Position numbers and translations under genes: made by a program
NCBI RefSeq assembly: GCF_000003855.2
Contig: NW_003101648.1
Coordinates: 225,344-289,343 of the forward strand
Length of the DNA stretch: 64,000 bases
Source: Blastomyces gilchristii SLH14081
Taxonomy: Eukaryota > Ascomycota > Eurotiomycetes > Onygenales > Ajellomycetaceae
Direction: 5' to 3'
In this document: positions 35,959 through 47,973 of the stretch, piece by piece
Numbering within the stretch: position 1 is the stretch's first letter
Layout of the letters: every line of letters starts with the position of its first letter
The notes under the pieces: model-generated
The model's database searches: none
What the model saw: only the letters and a program-made list of their open reading frames with translations
Told to the model about the DNA's origin: nothing

Positions 35959-37499
35959 CTACAAGAACACTTTCTGGGCGTCTTTTGGATGGCTTTCGTT
36001 CGGGCAGTACGGGCATTTAAATCGAGAGCCCTTGCTAAGTCTCATGAGAGATTCCTGCGCAATGACGTGACCACAAGGCATCATCATGGGTGGGTTTTCA
36101 TCGGTGGTTTGTTCTTTCGAAACCGGGCAGACGAAGATAGAATGGAATTGGTATGACGGTGGGAGGGGGATTTCAACCTGCATTTTGTTAGCGACGACCG
36201 TTAGAGATGGAGCAAGGAAGTTTTGCAAATTTAAGACGGGAAAAGAATCAGGGGAGCAGGGAGTGTTTTCTCACCGGAAGTTCGTTCTGGGATGTCCATT
36301 CCGTCCGCTTCTCTTTCATAATGGTTTGTAGCTTGAGTAGCGTGGGGAGTGCAATTGCGCCAGCTGTAGCTGCTATATATAGAGGGGATTCTGCTGCTAG
36401 ACCCAGCAAAGAGCAGTATTCACGGGTGAAGGAGTGTGCTACATCGTTCCAGGAGGAAGGGTTGTTAAAAATGTTTTTGTAGGGGGAGTCTGCGAGATTA
36501 GGACAAAATGCCATAGCCCCCATTAATTGTTGGATTTCTGGCAGATGCCTTCTCTGGAAAGTCGAAAACTCGTTCCTGGCATATTCCAATGCCAGCTGCC
36601 GGCCAACCGCCATCGGCGTTTGCGGATTTTTGCCTCCGTGGAATAGCCACACGAACTGCAACCTGCACAGCTCAAACTCTAGATTGCTCCCCCTTGCTTC
36701 CAATAGGTGTCGATGTTCCGAGGCCCATTGTATGGCCGGTATTAAGTTTCGTTGCTCTTTCAACTCATGTAGGATTTGATACATGAGAACAAACTGTTTC
36801 CTGATATCACCTGATTGCATTTGCTCCATTTCCATGGCAATGCTGGCGGTGTCAGAATCGGATTGATCCGAAGTGGGTTGTGCGGGAGTTGGATTTTTGG
36901 CCACTTCCGATAAAAATGTAGAGGCAACGGAAAACTGGCCCTCTCGAAGTAGGTGCATGGCAATAGCTCTGTTCACCAGCGCTGGCTGCGCTGATAAAGC
37001 GTCATAAGGCAGAGGCTTGTCCTTAAAGAGCTGCAAAGAAAAATATAAAGTTAATATCATGTAGACCATTTCCATACGCATAGATTTACCACACATAACA
37101 TCCACGCATGCTGGGATCTTACTTTGTCCAGGGCTTTGGTATATTTGTTCAGGCCACTATGGGCGTCCTTGAGACTGTCGTTGGTCGCATCGAAGGAAGC
37201 CTTCACAGGGTTTTGTAGCTTTGCCAAAGTTATGGATGCTGAACTGGGATCTAAGCAGACAATATGAGTTACTAAGAATCCTTCCAAAAAGCCAAATATC
37301 CGACCCGCAAGCCTTGGATATTGCTCTGTGTGCCGGAGTTAAAGGTTATTTATGTTCCGGGAGGGGATAGCGGCTCACTTTCGGCAATGTTGTTTCTTGC
37401 CTCCTGGAGGAGGTCAATTGTGGCCTGCACATCTTTGATGCTCTTCCCAGTGTGAGCGCGCTTCCAGAGCCGTTGATGTTCCTTCTGCAGTAAATCCAT
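35959..37499 (-). CDS. RMD5: RMD5/GID2 subunit of the GID (CTLH) ubiquitin ligase
   Basis: RING subunit that, with Gid9/Fyv10, forms the catalytic core of the GID E3 complex that degrades gluconeogenic enzymes. Four exons, 37499-37379, 37250-37123, 37030-36275 and 36177-35959, join in frame to 407 residues. N-terminal helical part starts [12 protein letters not shown]; LisH/CTLH-CRA region covers about 95-330 ([47 protein letters not shown]). The C-terminal degenerate RING reads CPVSKEQ ... [11 protein letters not shown] ... FKCPYCP, typical of RMD5, which lacks some zinc ligands. Divergent from the STB6-like gene with 924 bp between starts. Confidence 0.93.
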
Positions 37500-38423
37500 T
37501 TTGCCGGTGGCGGAGTGGGTGACCCAACGAATGTCGCCTTTGGTCAGAGAGCTCTACCGGCGTTGGGGTATGGCGGACATGTCGCGACGCTACAGCTTCA
37601 GCTTCAAGGCCAGACAATGGAAGAATCCCCGCAAGGAGAAGACGGTGTAATTTTGTTTGTTTGTTTTTTTATTTTTTTATTTTATTTTTCTGCTATATTT
37701 CCCCTTCAGCTGCTTTGGTGTGGTCGTGTCGGAGTGGTCATGGGCAGTTGAAGAAGCAGGTGAGCAAGCGGTGGTTATTGATGGTGGTTTGATGGGTTGA
37801 TGTGATGGTGATGGGTGATGGTGATGGGTGATTGGGTGGTTGCTCCCAACTCCGCATGAGCATGTAACATACGGTACATTACGGAGTACATACGGGTACA
37901 TCCCGATTCAGCTAGGGTACCGCCGGTAATACAGGCCACCATCCCATGATTGTGGCGCAAGCCATATACGTATTGTACTTGTATTAAAGACTTTCTCTGG
38001 AGGTTTGCACTGCTAAAAGGACAGTATCGTGTCGTATTAGGTACTGTAACACCGGTCGGAGGTACTACCTAGTCCTCCCGGTCTTGTGACATCCTCAGCC
38101 ACTTGTGACGTCGCTGCTTCTATCCATCCTCCACGACACTGTTGGTACGGAATTTCGTTCTCGCAGTCGATCTACAACTTTTGAGGATGCACACATTAAA
38201 CCACAGACTGTCCTATCCTCCAAACCGATGATGGCCTTTTTCACTGACAGTGCTTATTTGCTCACTCCTGGCCCTCCAGAGCCATAACAAATAACTGCAG
38301 AGGTACACCGCCGCTTGTCCGATTCCACAAGCACTTAATCCAAAACCTCCTTCCATATACCGATTCGAAAAACAAGGAGCCTACAGGGGATAGAGATAGT
38401 CCATATCCTGTTCTCGAGCTGCC
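37500..38423. other. divergent promoter region RMD5 / STB6-like
   Basis: Contains a T-rich stretch at 37,655-37,690 and a GTGATGG-type repeat at about 37,795-37,840 (GGTGATGGGTGATGGTGATGGGTGAT core, in short tandem). No gene seen. Confidence 0.6.
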
Positions 38424-40997
38424 ATGGCCTTTCCCAACGACACTGGCACTTTCTCGCCTCACCCCGCTAGTCCTCGAAACGGTGACAGGACTGCCGGTAG
38501 AGGTTATTCAACACCTCCTCATATCGAAGCGGTCGAAGGTTCTTCTCCCAAGCAGGGCCATCAAAGATTCGTATTTACAGACCCTGTTGCCTTTCGATAC
38601 CTGGAAGAGGACCCGTCGACAATAGTGCTGGACCGGCGACGTACATTGAAAGGCTATGAAATATACATTGTTGAGCAGTGGGCATGCTCAAGGGTCCATC
38701 CTACCTTTGTCATCAACACATATACTGGCGATCCTTCAAACACTGCAATGGTGGCTGTGCTAAGTGTCCCAACGGATGAAAATGCCTGGTCCCCCAGATT
38801 AAAGGTTTACTTCGATGCTATTGCCCAATTTCATGCTAGAAAACGAGAAACCCCTCTTGGAATTTTGATGGTTACGAATCTGAGTAGTTTTCCTTCTGCG
38901 TTGACTGTGATTCCCGTGCCTAATGGCGATGTGAAGAGACATAGGGAGGATTTCATTGTTAACGAGGATCTGAAACGCCTTGGCTGCTCGGGGCGAGCTG
39001 GTATGAATCTAAAACAACCCACCGCCGCTACGCAAGCCAAATTTCACCAACTATACAGAACGAGCGAGCGGGTACCACTCTATTCGGCGGTAATGGAGCT
39101 GGTAAAGCAATGCCAGACGGCGCTGATGATTTTCGATAAGCTGGTCCCTGAGTATGTTGATGGATTGCTCTGTGACGTAACAGAGAAAGCCATAAACGAC
39201 TGGTGGACCGATATTGGAACCGACTTTTTCAACATCGAGCCCAGCGATGGGATTCTAGGCCCAACGACAGTTTCCGCACTGCTTGGTACGTTGATGGGAG
39301 CGAGGAACCGCCTTAATGCGAACGGTGCCCCAGTCCCCAAGGATGTTTTTGACGTGGCAACTCTAAAGCGAGGAATAGAGAGCTTTCAGAAGTCCCAGAA
39401 ACTGGATAGGACTCGCAGACTCGATCGACAGACATTGGATCGACTACATCGGGTAACTGCAAAAGCCGCTAGTGGTGATGGCTGGAATGTACCACGCGCA
39501 GTAAAATCCACTGTTGCAGAACTAGGAGGCAAAGGCGGAGAAATGGTCATGGGAATTGTTGGCGGACGTGCCAAAGCTGGAATCGCGGAAATTGAAACCA
39601 TAGATATGGACCGATTTGTTCAGTTAGTCGGAGGCGAACGGCCTAAATGGCTCTGGCATGGGAAGCCACGCAAAACCGGAAGTGATATCTTCCGCCATGC
39701 TGCTGGAGACAACTCAATGGTTTTTACGTGTGACGACCGTGGTGGATATAAATGGACTAGTAGGAAGAGGGACGCTGCGTCTGATCATAACTCTGGCCGC
39801 CATAGTCTTGAAACCGACTATTCTGGAAAAATGCTTGATTCCCCAGCTACTCTTTTGGATGACAGGGAACAGCAGCTAAAAGGTGCCCTAAAACGATCCG
39901 TCACTGGCAAGGTATCCGATGCCCGTGCAGGGTTTGGTCGTTTCAAGGACGCTGTTGGACTACCTAGTCTCCGGTCTCATCATCACAAGCGGTCTAGAGA
40001 TGGCGTGGATTTTGAAAATGAGCTAGGCTCTCATTCAAACATGGGCTATTTTGGACCGCCGTCTACGCAAACTCAGGACGAGAATTTTCCAGATGCCGAA
40101 CAATTGCCATCGACATATCCGGAAAATCGAGACGATACCACCCAAGCTTTGTATGAACTGCCACCGAATGAACCACTGTCCACTTCCAATGTTATCTCCG
40201 TTAAAGCCCATGAGGGTCCTATCCCTGACGATAAGCATTCAACAACTAATGAATCACAACTCAGCGAGGAAGCTGTGCTATCTGCTGGGGAAGGCAAAAT
40301 TGCGCTCGAAAGTGCTGAACCAAAACTAGTAGAGCTAGGGGGAGCTACACTACCCGCTAGCATACCCCTTCGACGGCCACGAAGCCATTGTGTACTTCCC
40401 TCTGAACCGTCAAACAATCAAGGCGATTCCCGTTGGCCACGGCACCTATCCTTTAGCGCCGTAGAAGATACGATTCTTACATGGAAAAATATCCCAGATT
40501 GGGACCCAATTCTCGATACGAAAGACACGACCCCCGCGGACGCCATGTTGCGGGAGGATATCCTCGCGTCCGACGCGCAGTATTACGGCGGTAAGATTCA
40601 CGCCTTGCACGCTACGATCGCGCCTTGGGTTGAGAACCAAGTCTCCGCCGTTGAATTCATAAACGTCCGTGCCCAGGCCTGGTTAGACGAGCTCAACTCT
40701 GTCTACCATGAGAAGATTGAAGATTTTCGCGGGTTGCAGACACGCACCGCTGATCTGCTTGCGGTCGAAGGTTCGGGTCTCATGGAGGGCTCCAAGAAAG
40801 TCGAACTGCTAGGTGCAAAGCTTGATTATGAGCTCAATGCGCTACAGTCGAGGGTCGAAGAGGTGGATGCCGGATTGAGTGATTACGAGCGGCATATCGT
40901 TGGTATCGAAAATAGGGTTAGGGATCTGGTTAAGGATGATACGCAGAAGGCGAGGGAATCGTGGTTTAGCTGGGGCAGTGGGCTCCTTGGACGGTGA
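38424..40997 (+). CDS. STB6/Stb2-like Sin3-complex protein
   Basis: Fungal-specific protein of the STB6-like family; yeast Stb2 and Stb6 bind the Sin3 corepressor. Single exon, 857 residues. The conserved N-terminal half (about 45-430) carries the family's landmarks: VFTDPVAFRYLEEDP, YIVEQWACSRVHPTFVI, TYTGDP, VLSVPTDENAWSPRL, PLGILMVTNLSSFPSALT, INDWWTDIGTDFFNIEPSDG and RTRRLDRQTLDRLHR. The C-terminal half is variable, with a coiled-coil segment near 740-850 (LLAVEGSGLMEG, YERHIVGIENRVRDL). Sin3 association is inferred from the family name only. Start chosen at the first ATG, in context GCCATGGCC. Confidence 0.8.
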   Translation: MAFPNDTGTFSPHPASPRNGDRTAGRGYSTPPHIEAVEGSSPKQGHQRFVFTDPVAFRYLEEDPSTIVLDRRRTLKGYEIYIVEQWACSRVHPTFVINTYTGDPSNTAMVAVLSVPTDENAWSPRLKVYFDAIAQFHARKRETPLGILMVTNLSSFPSALTVIPVPNGDVKRHREDFIVNEDLKRLGCSGRAGMNLKQPTAATQAKFHQLYRTSERVPLYSAVMELVKQCQTALMIFDKLVPEYVDGLLCDVTEKAINDWWTDIGTDFFNIEPSDGILGPTTVSALLGTLMGARNRLNANGAPVPKDVFDVATLKRGIESFQKSQKLDRTRRLDRQTLDRLHRVTAKAASGDGWNVPRAVKSTVAELGGKGGEMVMGIVGGRAKAGIAEIETIDMDRFVQLVGGERPKWLWHGKPRKTGSDIFRHAAGDNSMVFTCDDRGGYKWTSRKRDAASDHNSGRHSLETDYSGKMLDSPATLLDDREQQLKGALKRSVTGKVSDARAGFGRFKDAVGLPSLRSHHHKRSRDGVDFENELGSHSNMGYFGPPSTQTQDENFPDAEQLPSTYPENRDDTTQALYELPPNEPLSTSNVISVKAHEGPIPDDKHSTTNESQLSEEAVLSAGEGKIALESAEPKLVELGGATLPASIPLRRPRSHCVLPSEPSNNQGDSRWPRHLSFSAVEDTILTWKNIPDWDPILDTKDTTPADAMLREDILASDAQYYGGKIHALHATIAPWVENQVSAVEFINVRAQAWLDELNSVYHEKIEDFRGLQTRTADLLAVEGSGLMEGSKKVELLGAKLDYELNALQSRVEEVDAGLSDYERHIVGIENRVRDLVKDDTQKARESWFSWGSGLLGR

Positions 40998-41874
40998 AAT
41001 GGGTGTTTGATAATAATGGATCAAGCCGGCCTCTTTTCTTTAACTTCCCCTCTTTAGCTCTGGGAGGTACATATTGGAATGTTTCTATTTACCCCTTTAC
41101 TTTTTGATACAGGGGTTCGCAGTGCTGCATATGCAGATTACTTAGAGCTGGTTTATACCCTGTTTGATTGTACTGTACATATAGTTACTACTCGCATAGC
41201 AAGGCGTTTCATAGCAGCAGACAAGCATAGCAAATCAAAGAAGTATTTCATTGATCACTTAAATCGAATGGCATCTATCTGCTCTACCATACCAAGATAG
41301 CAAGGGGGTGTGAAAACATAAATCTTACTATAATAATACAAAAGGAATACGACAGCGTACAAGCATATGACCGATAAAAGTACAAAAAAAGAATCTGCTA
41401 GCCCCATAGATGCACAAACATGAATCCGTAGATAGGGTATAAAACAAGTGATGTCAAAAGGCGTTTTCCGCCTCCACAGTCAAGTTTCAACAGCCCCTCT
41501 CACCGCCATGCCTGATTATGGAATATAAAGGAAGACACGCCCATAAGGAACAATACGGTCTCTCGCCCACGCTGTTCTCGTAACATCTCATTTAGCCAGC
41601 TCCGCAAACCAAGCAAATACCGTATCCCTCAACGATGAAACCCGCATTTATATTCCAACGCACGAGAGAATGGCGCCCCGGGAATCAATCAAGCTCCAGA
41701 ATAGATGGGTAAACGTAGCGAAAGAAAAGGCTGTAAAAGATGTAAAAGAAACCCCCGCATCCGTGTATCCATTATCGTCATCTCTATCCCATCATCCGGT
41801 GGCCGACGGCCCCGTATCTCGGTATCTCCCTCTCCCTTTGTGGAATTAAAAAAAAAAGGTATTGTCCTCTTTGT
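40998..41874. other. intergenic, convergent 3' ends
   Basis: No gene seen between the STB6-like gene and TIM10. Probably 3' UTRs. Confidence 0.65.
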
Positions 41875-42327
41875 TTACATCCCAAACCCAGAGCCACCCT
41901 GCTGCCCCATAGCCTGCCCTTGCATCTGCTGCATTTTCTCCGAAACCTTCATGTTGACTTCGAAGAACTTGGCCACACAGCGGTCGAGGCAAACGGATTC
42001 GCCTTTGTTCAGGTCTCCTTCGCGGTAGTCGGGTGGGATGCACTTTTTCATGCAGGCGCTTGAGAGGCTGGGGCCATTGGAAAATGGGGAAAGGGATATG
42101 TTAGAAAAATGAGGCCTCTATTTTTGTGTGACTTATTGGTGGTTTTTCTAACTTGGGTTCCTTTTTTTTCCTTAAGGGGGGAGGCAAATTTTCGTCCATA
42201 GCTTCCGGGTAGTGTAACCGTAAACTCACCGGGTCATCATATCTGTGACCATCTCAACCTCCATCTCAGCCCTGCTGATTTTCTCCTCTGAGGATAATTT
42301 TGGTTGGCCTCCGAATAGGAACGACAT
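41875..42327 (-). CDS. TIM10: mitochondrial intermembrane-space chaperone TIM10
   Basis: Small Tim that forms a hexamer with Tim9 and escorts hydrophobic carrier precursors across the intermembrane space. Exons 42327-42230 and 42067-41875 join in frame to 96 residues, matching the family. Start reads [20 protein letters not shown]. The twin CX3C motif is intact: CMKKC and CLDRC, 16 residues apart, which is the Mia40 disulfide relay substrate signature. C-terminus is Gln/Gly-rich, ending GGSGFGM. A 65-codon ORF in another frame over the second exon is a shadow. Divergent from the mitochondrial LysRS gene. Confidence 0.95.
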
Positions 42328-43229
42328 TTTGGTGGTTTTCGGGCGGGTTTACGGGATAAAGGTTCGGGTTAAAGGATTAGCAGTTATCCGGCGAGTGCGG
42401 GTTAATATGATATATATGAGGAATCTGGTATTGGAGTTGATGCTTGCAATTCGAAAGGACTTTGTATATGTAGACTGGGATATGAGTTTCGTTGTTTGCG
42501 GGCCGCGGTATGGGGCACTTTCGCCGATTTAGAGTTTGATTTATATCACGTGGTATAAGTCGCCGCAGGTCAAAGGCCTTAAAAGATCACTGACAGATCG
42601 ATACAAAGTGAGATAAAATCAAAACGAAGCTTTTAGGATTTCAGTACTATCCCATATCTATCTTCAACAATGGATGTATATATAGAAATATCTTTATCGG
42701 TTTGCGCAAAGTTGAGCTGAATTAGCCTAGGAATCTGGCCGGCCGTCAGAATAAACTCAGTCTGTTCTAACCACATCTGGAACGCTTAAATATTTAACCA
42801 CAGCTAAATCCGGCGGCATTATTTCCCTCCTCCCCAACCACGACCGAAAGCTCTCGTTCAACTCGATTCCTCCAGCCACTGGACGTCACCCACAGTGAGT
42901 GCTATCGTCCGCTGAGCAGATGCGGACTTCTTGCTCTCGATGGGTAAGCCAAGTGAGTCTGGATAGGCCATTTGCAAGGTACGTATATCTCTTGTCAGCT
43001 TTCCACTCGTTTTCCATTCCTGGCAAATGCGTAAGGACGAGATACTACATTTACCGAACCGCTGCGGATTATGCTTTAGAAAGCGAGGGGTTTTTTTTTT
43101 TCTGCCCTCGCCCCTTTAAAGGCAGAGGAATCAAAACAATGTACCATTAATCTGAAAATGTGCTATGCAAATTGCTTTGCGTTAATCTACTTTTTAAATG
43201 TATCCCGGAAACGCTTCGGAGATCCGCTA
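42328..43229. other. divergent promoter region TIM10 / mitochondrial LysRS
   Basis: Two mitochondrial genes face away from each other across about 900 bp. An upstream non-coding exon of the LysRS gene may lie near 42,860-42,980, but I cannot prove it. No other gene seen. Confidence 0.5.
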
Positions 43230-45216
43230 ATGAAATCCAACTCTATAAAACTTTCTAGTTTCGCCCGCTCACACATTTCGTCCCTGAATGGAACAGCGAT
43301 ACAGCAAACCTTCCGACCGGTCCGTTGGTCGTCAACAAATACACCGACTGTCGCAGAGGCAGCCAGCGTGAACGATAAAAAGGGCTGGAAAAACAGGATC
43401 GCAGAGATCACAAATATTTACCGAGAACCATACCCACGACTGTCCGTCGATAAGCGGTCAATCAGCTGTGACGAGTTCCACTCCAAATATAAAGACATAA
43501 AACCGAACGAAACTGCAGAGCAGGACTTAGTGGTTATCTATGGTATGTAGCCTAGATTTTGGGAAATATCTCTCCTAAAAGAAATAGAGGAGGGAGAAAA
43601 GAATACCAAAAGGGTTCGGCCTGCGCTCATAACTTAAGCGATTAGGTAGAATACAATCTACACGTATTGCGGGGAGCAAGTTGATATTTCTTGACCTTGT
43701 GCAGAATGGACGGAAAGTGCAGATTCTGTGCAACCAGAGACATCTGGATGGCACTGGCGTGACGCCAGAGAAATTTAAGCAGTTCTATCATCTGCTGCGG
43801 CGTGGGGATGTTTTCTGTAGGTTACCATTATCCCCCCGAGTCGTATTATATTTCTTATCGTATCACCGAGCAAAGCGATCTGTGTAACGCAAATTAACAT
43901 TTTATAACTGGTCCGGAAAATTAGCTGCCATCGGAAAACCCCATAGAACAGGCCGCGGGGAGCTCTCCGTGACCGCATCCGAGCTTCCCAAGCTCATCAC
44001 GCCATGCCTACACGATATCCCGCTCCGTATCAAAGAGCAAGAATCTTCGCCGTATCACCGGCACGTCCAACTACTCTCCTCCCCCACCGCGGCCGATATC
44101 CTTCGAGCTCGGTCATCCATCATTCAGTACATACGCACCTTTTTCCTAGACAAGTCGTTCATGGAAGTGGAGACGCCAATATTGGCATCTGTTGCCGGCG
44201 GCGCGGTTGCTAGGCCGTTCGAGACATCCGCAACTGAATTTCCTGACCGACCTCTGTCGCTGAGGATTGCTCCAGAGCTATGGCTCAAGCGCCTTGTTGT
44301 TGGCGGGTTCGATAAGGTGTTTGAGATTGGCCAATCATTTCGCAATGAAGGTAAAAACTCTCTTCCCCCTTACCCTGGATTTTTTCTACCTTGTAATTCC
44401 AGGGAGAAACAAGAAAACAATCATCTAAAACTGGGTGTTAAATCCACAGGTCTCGATAAAACTCACAACCCTGAATTCACAACCTGTGAATTTTACCACG
44501 CATTCGCCGACCTAGAAACGTTAATATCACTGACCGAGTCCATTTTCACGGGTCTCTCGCAACACGTTCACAATCTAAACCAAACACTACCAACCCTATC
44601 GCCAACCACAGCCAGTTTCGCAGCGCCCTTCAGCCGCCTAGACTTCATCCCAGATCTCGAGGCAGCAATGGGCCACAAGCTCCCAGACTTTGCCTCCACG
44701 CCTACTGAAGAAGCAGCAAAAATAATCCTCGACCTCTTCGAACAGCTGCACCACCCACCGCCGACAAACGCAACCCTCCCCCGCCTCCTCGACCGCCTAA
44801 GCTCCATCTACCTCGAACCGCAATGCAAAAACCCAACCTTCATTATCAACCACCCGGAATGTCTCTCGCCGCTCTCGAAATCGTTCATCCACCCGGCCAA
44901 CGGGCAAGTGGTGACTGCGCGAGCGGAGCTCTTCGTTGACAAGCGGGAGATGGTGAATATGTACGAGGAGGAGAACTCACCGTTTGAGCAGAGGCGCAAG
45001 TTTGAGATCCAGCTTGGGTTCCAGGGGCAGGCGGTGGAGGAGGAGGGGGAGGGGAAGATGGATGAGAGTTACGTGCAGGCGCTGCAGTGGGGGTTACCGC
45101 CGACGGGCGGGTGGGGGTGTGGGGTTGATAGACTGGTGATGTTGTTTACGGGGGCAGGGCGGATTGGGGATGTGTTGAGTTTTGGGAATTTGAGGAGTGT
45201 GACGCGGTCTGAGTAA
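43230..45216 (+). CDS. MSK1: mitochondrial lysyl-tRNA synthetase (class II)
   Basis: Charges mitochondrial tRNA-Lys. Exons 43230-43542, 43646-43816, 43925-44350 and 44450-45216 join in frame to 558 residues. Residues 1-50 look like a matrix presequence (Lys/Arg/Ser-rich, few acids, RPVRWSSTN). OB-fold anticodon-binding domain about 75-180 (IYREPYPRLSVD, GRIQSTRIAGSKLIFLDL). Catalytic class II core: motif 1 around 225 (RSSIIQYIRTFF, FMEVETPIL), motif 2 FEIGQSFRNEG, THNPEFTTCEFY, VDKREMVNMYEEENSP, and motif 3 GWGCGVDRLVMLFTG. Start at the ATG 43230; an in-frame ATG at 43158 would add 24 residues and weaken the presequence, so I prefer 43230. Confidence 0.93.
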
Positions 45217-46089
45217 GGGGAGAAATTTCGCCTCGCTCTTTGGGAGATTATATCAGGATGAGATATGTATTTGTATGGGTGTTTTTCACTTTTTGTTCTC
45301 CCTTTAATGATAGATGGATTAAATGTATGATAGAAACTCAGATGAGAGAGGGTGATTGGATAGATGTACCATTTTAGATCGACGTTGACGTGCCATCACC
45401 ATCATATTAACCTCGATGCTCATCGACAGGATACTAACGAAGGCAGCAATCAGGCAACCAGGCAGCGAAGACAGGTGCATCAGGTAACTTGTTATAGAAA
45501 TATCCCAGCTTTTCCCCCTTCAATGTCAAATTACCATAATCATAATCCCGGACCAGGTCCGGTGCTATGTTTATCCGGCCGATCAACCCCTGTTTCTTGG
45601 CTCGGTGATGATTGTCTGGCAGCAACAACTCGTCAGTCCTCACGGATGACAATAACATGAACTCGACATCGTAATGACACTTCCATTCGGCCCCTGGACA
45701 CTTACAAAAAGTGATCTTTACGGCGCTGGCGTCGGGGTAACCTCCCAGACATCCCGAATTCAACATACCGGGGATATTTAACCGGTCTGGCTTCCCTTCT
45801 AGAGCCACACTTCCCGGCGATGCCGTCGTATCGCAAGCATTATGCATCACTACTTGCTATCGCCGTCGGCTTTCTAGCCTTGTTCTTATGGGGCCCCCAA
45901 CGTTTACGCAATGTGGGTTGGCTGAGCTTCCACGCGGTTTTTTTTTTTTTTTTTTTTTTTTTTTGGGTGGACGTGAAACCTAGAAATGCAGCGGTGATGT
46001 CTCCAATCAAGTCAATTCTCGAAATGACTCTTGATCCTTGGAATTGAAAAGGACTTTGTCCGTCTCCACCCGTTGCCTACACTCTTATC
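45217..46089. other. intergenic with 26-nt poly-T run
   Basis: Poly-T at about 45,939-45,964. A 138-codon minus ORF (45434-45850) contains CPGAEWKCHYDV but no domain I recognise. Probably 3' UTR and promoter DNA. Confidence 0.5.
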
Positions 46090-46329
46090 ATGTCCGCCGA
46101 GAAAAAACACTCTGTGTCATCCGAAGATTATGATCCTGTTATTTTCGAGGCAATCAAAGTCAACGCAAACGAACGAAAGGAGCTCTCCACTTCGAGAAAA
46201 GCTGCCCAGCAAGCTCGGTTTGCGAGAGGGGCAGAGGAATTGGATAATGCGGTAAAAAGAGCTGTCGATAAAGATGTTATTGTGGCGGCGGGGAGAATAG
46301 GCGAGACTAGTGGAAATAATCCAAAATAA
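46090..46329 (+). CDS. small hypothetical protein, 79 codons
   Basis: ATG in good context (TTATCATGTCC) opens a 79-residue hydrophilic, helical protein, MSAEKKHSVSSEDYDPVIFE then Ala/Lys/Glu-rich (RKAAQQARFARGAEELDNAV), stop TAA. Codon use looks fungal and no signal peptide or membrane segment is seen. It overlaps nothing else and ends about 35 bp from the convergent APH pseudogene. I do not recognise it; it may be real, or an exon of a decayed gene. Confidence 0.35.
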   Translation: MSAEKKHSVSSEDYDPVIFEAIKVNANERKELSTSRKAAQQARFARGAEELDNAVKRAVDKDVIVAAGRIGETSGNNPK

Positions 46330-46363
46330 TCGAAGAGGAATATGGGAGAAGAGGTATCGCGGC

Positions 46364-47973
46364 TCATATCAACGCTGATTTTGCACGCTCAAACCTGTCT
46401 AGGTCGTTTTTGAGCCCTTCGTTGACCTCCTTGTCCTCCACCCCGAATAGCTGTTGAAGTCGCTCGTTATACTCCATCTTATCTTTGACTTAGCCTTTAG
46501 AAATCCCGCTGCGTCGTGCGTCCAATGTTGATATGTTGTTAGAAGAAATGGAACTCTGTCCATGTCCACCATTGTAAATTGGGGTTGGATCCGTGCATAG
46601 AAGAAGACTTTGCTGAGGCCGGACGGGGACTGCAGTGCTAAAATGTACCAGAAAGAACCAGTGTCCCAGGACCTCTTCATGACGGAGGAACACTGCATGG
46701 AGTGGGATGGGTGAATCTTGTGCTCCTGCTCTTTAAACACCTCCACAAACTCCTTATGACGCTTGCTGTACTTATCAGGGCTTATTTCATCCCCAGTCTC
46801 GCCAGTTAGCCAGTAAGGCAGCTGCATGAATTCCAATGGTTGCGCAAATGGCCCACTCAAGATCAATCAGATACTTGATATTCCAGTCGTCATCAATAAG
46901 AATGTTGCTTGCGTGTAAATCAGTCAAGCTAAGATAAAATGGTCCATGGTTCAGACCAGGCTCGAGAAACCGGGCTGATAGAGCGCGCATCATGGATAAT
47001 GCTGACATTTGAGTGACACAATCTGCAACACAAGCGAGTGAATTTGGCTGGTAGCGTAAGTAACTATCGTGGACGGATAAGATACCGTTAACATCAGAGT
47101 CAACTGTAGGGTACACACGATCTCGGGGGATATCAAGAGGTGTCTCCTCGTTTTCCACAATTGTCGACTTAGCAGCAGCGAGAGGCCTGTTTTCTAGTCG
47201 TAGAAAACCATCATTATCAATCGTGAAGGATCCAATTTTCGGCAAGGGCCTGTGGCTGAGGGTGAGGATGATTTTTGCAAGGTTTCGGAACAAATTCATC
47301 CGTAGTGTCTGATCATCATCGTGCTTGTCACGCCAGTCATCTGAAAGCATCCTTCCATCTGCTTCCTCGATGAAATCTAATAGCAAATACGGGCCAAGTT
47401 TGTTAGAGATAGTGGTTGGATGTTGAACGAGTCGAGATGGAAGGGGAAGTCGGAGCAGCTTTCGGATTGTGCATTTTAGGAAATACCATAGCCGTGTGAG
47501 AAACGGTAGATGCTCTCTCTCGGTAAACTAGAGAGTGTCTTAACAACATTAAATGACAACAGTGAGGGAGAAAAGAACAAAGATTCTCACAAGCTGGCCG
47601 GTTGAAAGACCAAATCCGTATAAATGTGGTATTGGGACTGAAGGACACTCCTGGCTGATCCAAGCATAGGTTGCAGCCTCACAACGCACCTTCTCATCCG
47701 CGTTGCCAGGAAGAAAAGTTCTCGCCAACGCGATAGGGAAGAGGAAAACGCATGATTACGCGTCGTAAAAGTATTGACGTTGACAGGGACGCAGAGGTTG
47801 AAGCTACCACTCATCCATTTCTTTGGTTCTTCCACTTCCACTTGACAAGCTGAAGGGTAGATGCTGAGGTGATGAGCAACGAGCTTGGAAATCGCATCAC
47901 GATTCCGGTATATGCGCGTGTAGAACTTCCGCCTGCTCGGTCGCGTAAGACAGCTCACGTATAACATTGCCAT
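46364..47973 (-). pseudogene. APH-family phosphotransferase pseudogene (frameshifted)
   Basis: Remains of a fungal aminoglycoside-phosphotransferase-like (protein-kinase-fold) gene, a family expanded in Onygenales. Starts MAMLYVSCLTRP at 47973. Family landmarks are spread over shifting frames: ISKLVAHHLS and WMSGSFNLCVPV (frame 1), MRFPLPYRVGE (frame 2), NADEKVRCEAATYAWISQ and YGFGLSTGQL (frame 3), a good intron at about 47,530-47,590, then TRLWYFL, PYLLLDFIEEADG, and the catalytic-loop-like LTDLHASNILIDDDW with IDLEWA; then another frame change into FAQPLEFMQLPYWLTGE; and a last one near 46,490 into KDKMEYNERLQQLFGVEDKE, ending at TGA 46364-46366. At least four 1-nt shifts near 47,745, 47,725, 46,867 and 46,490. 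No in-frame stops besides those caused by the shifts, so decay is recent. Confidence 0.82.
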
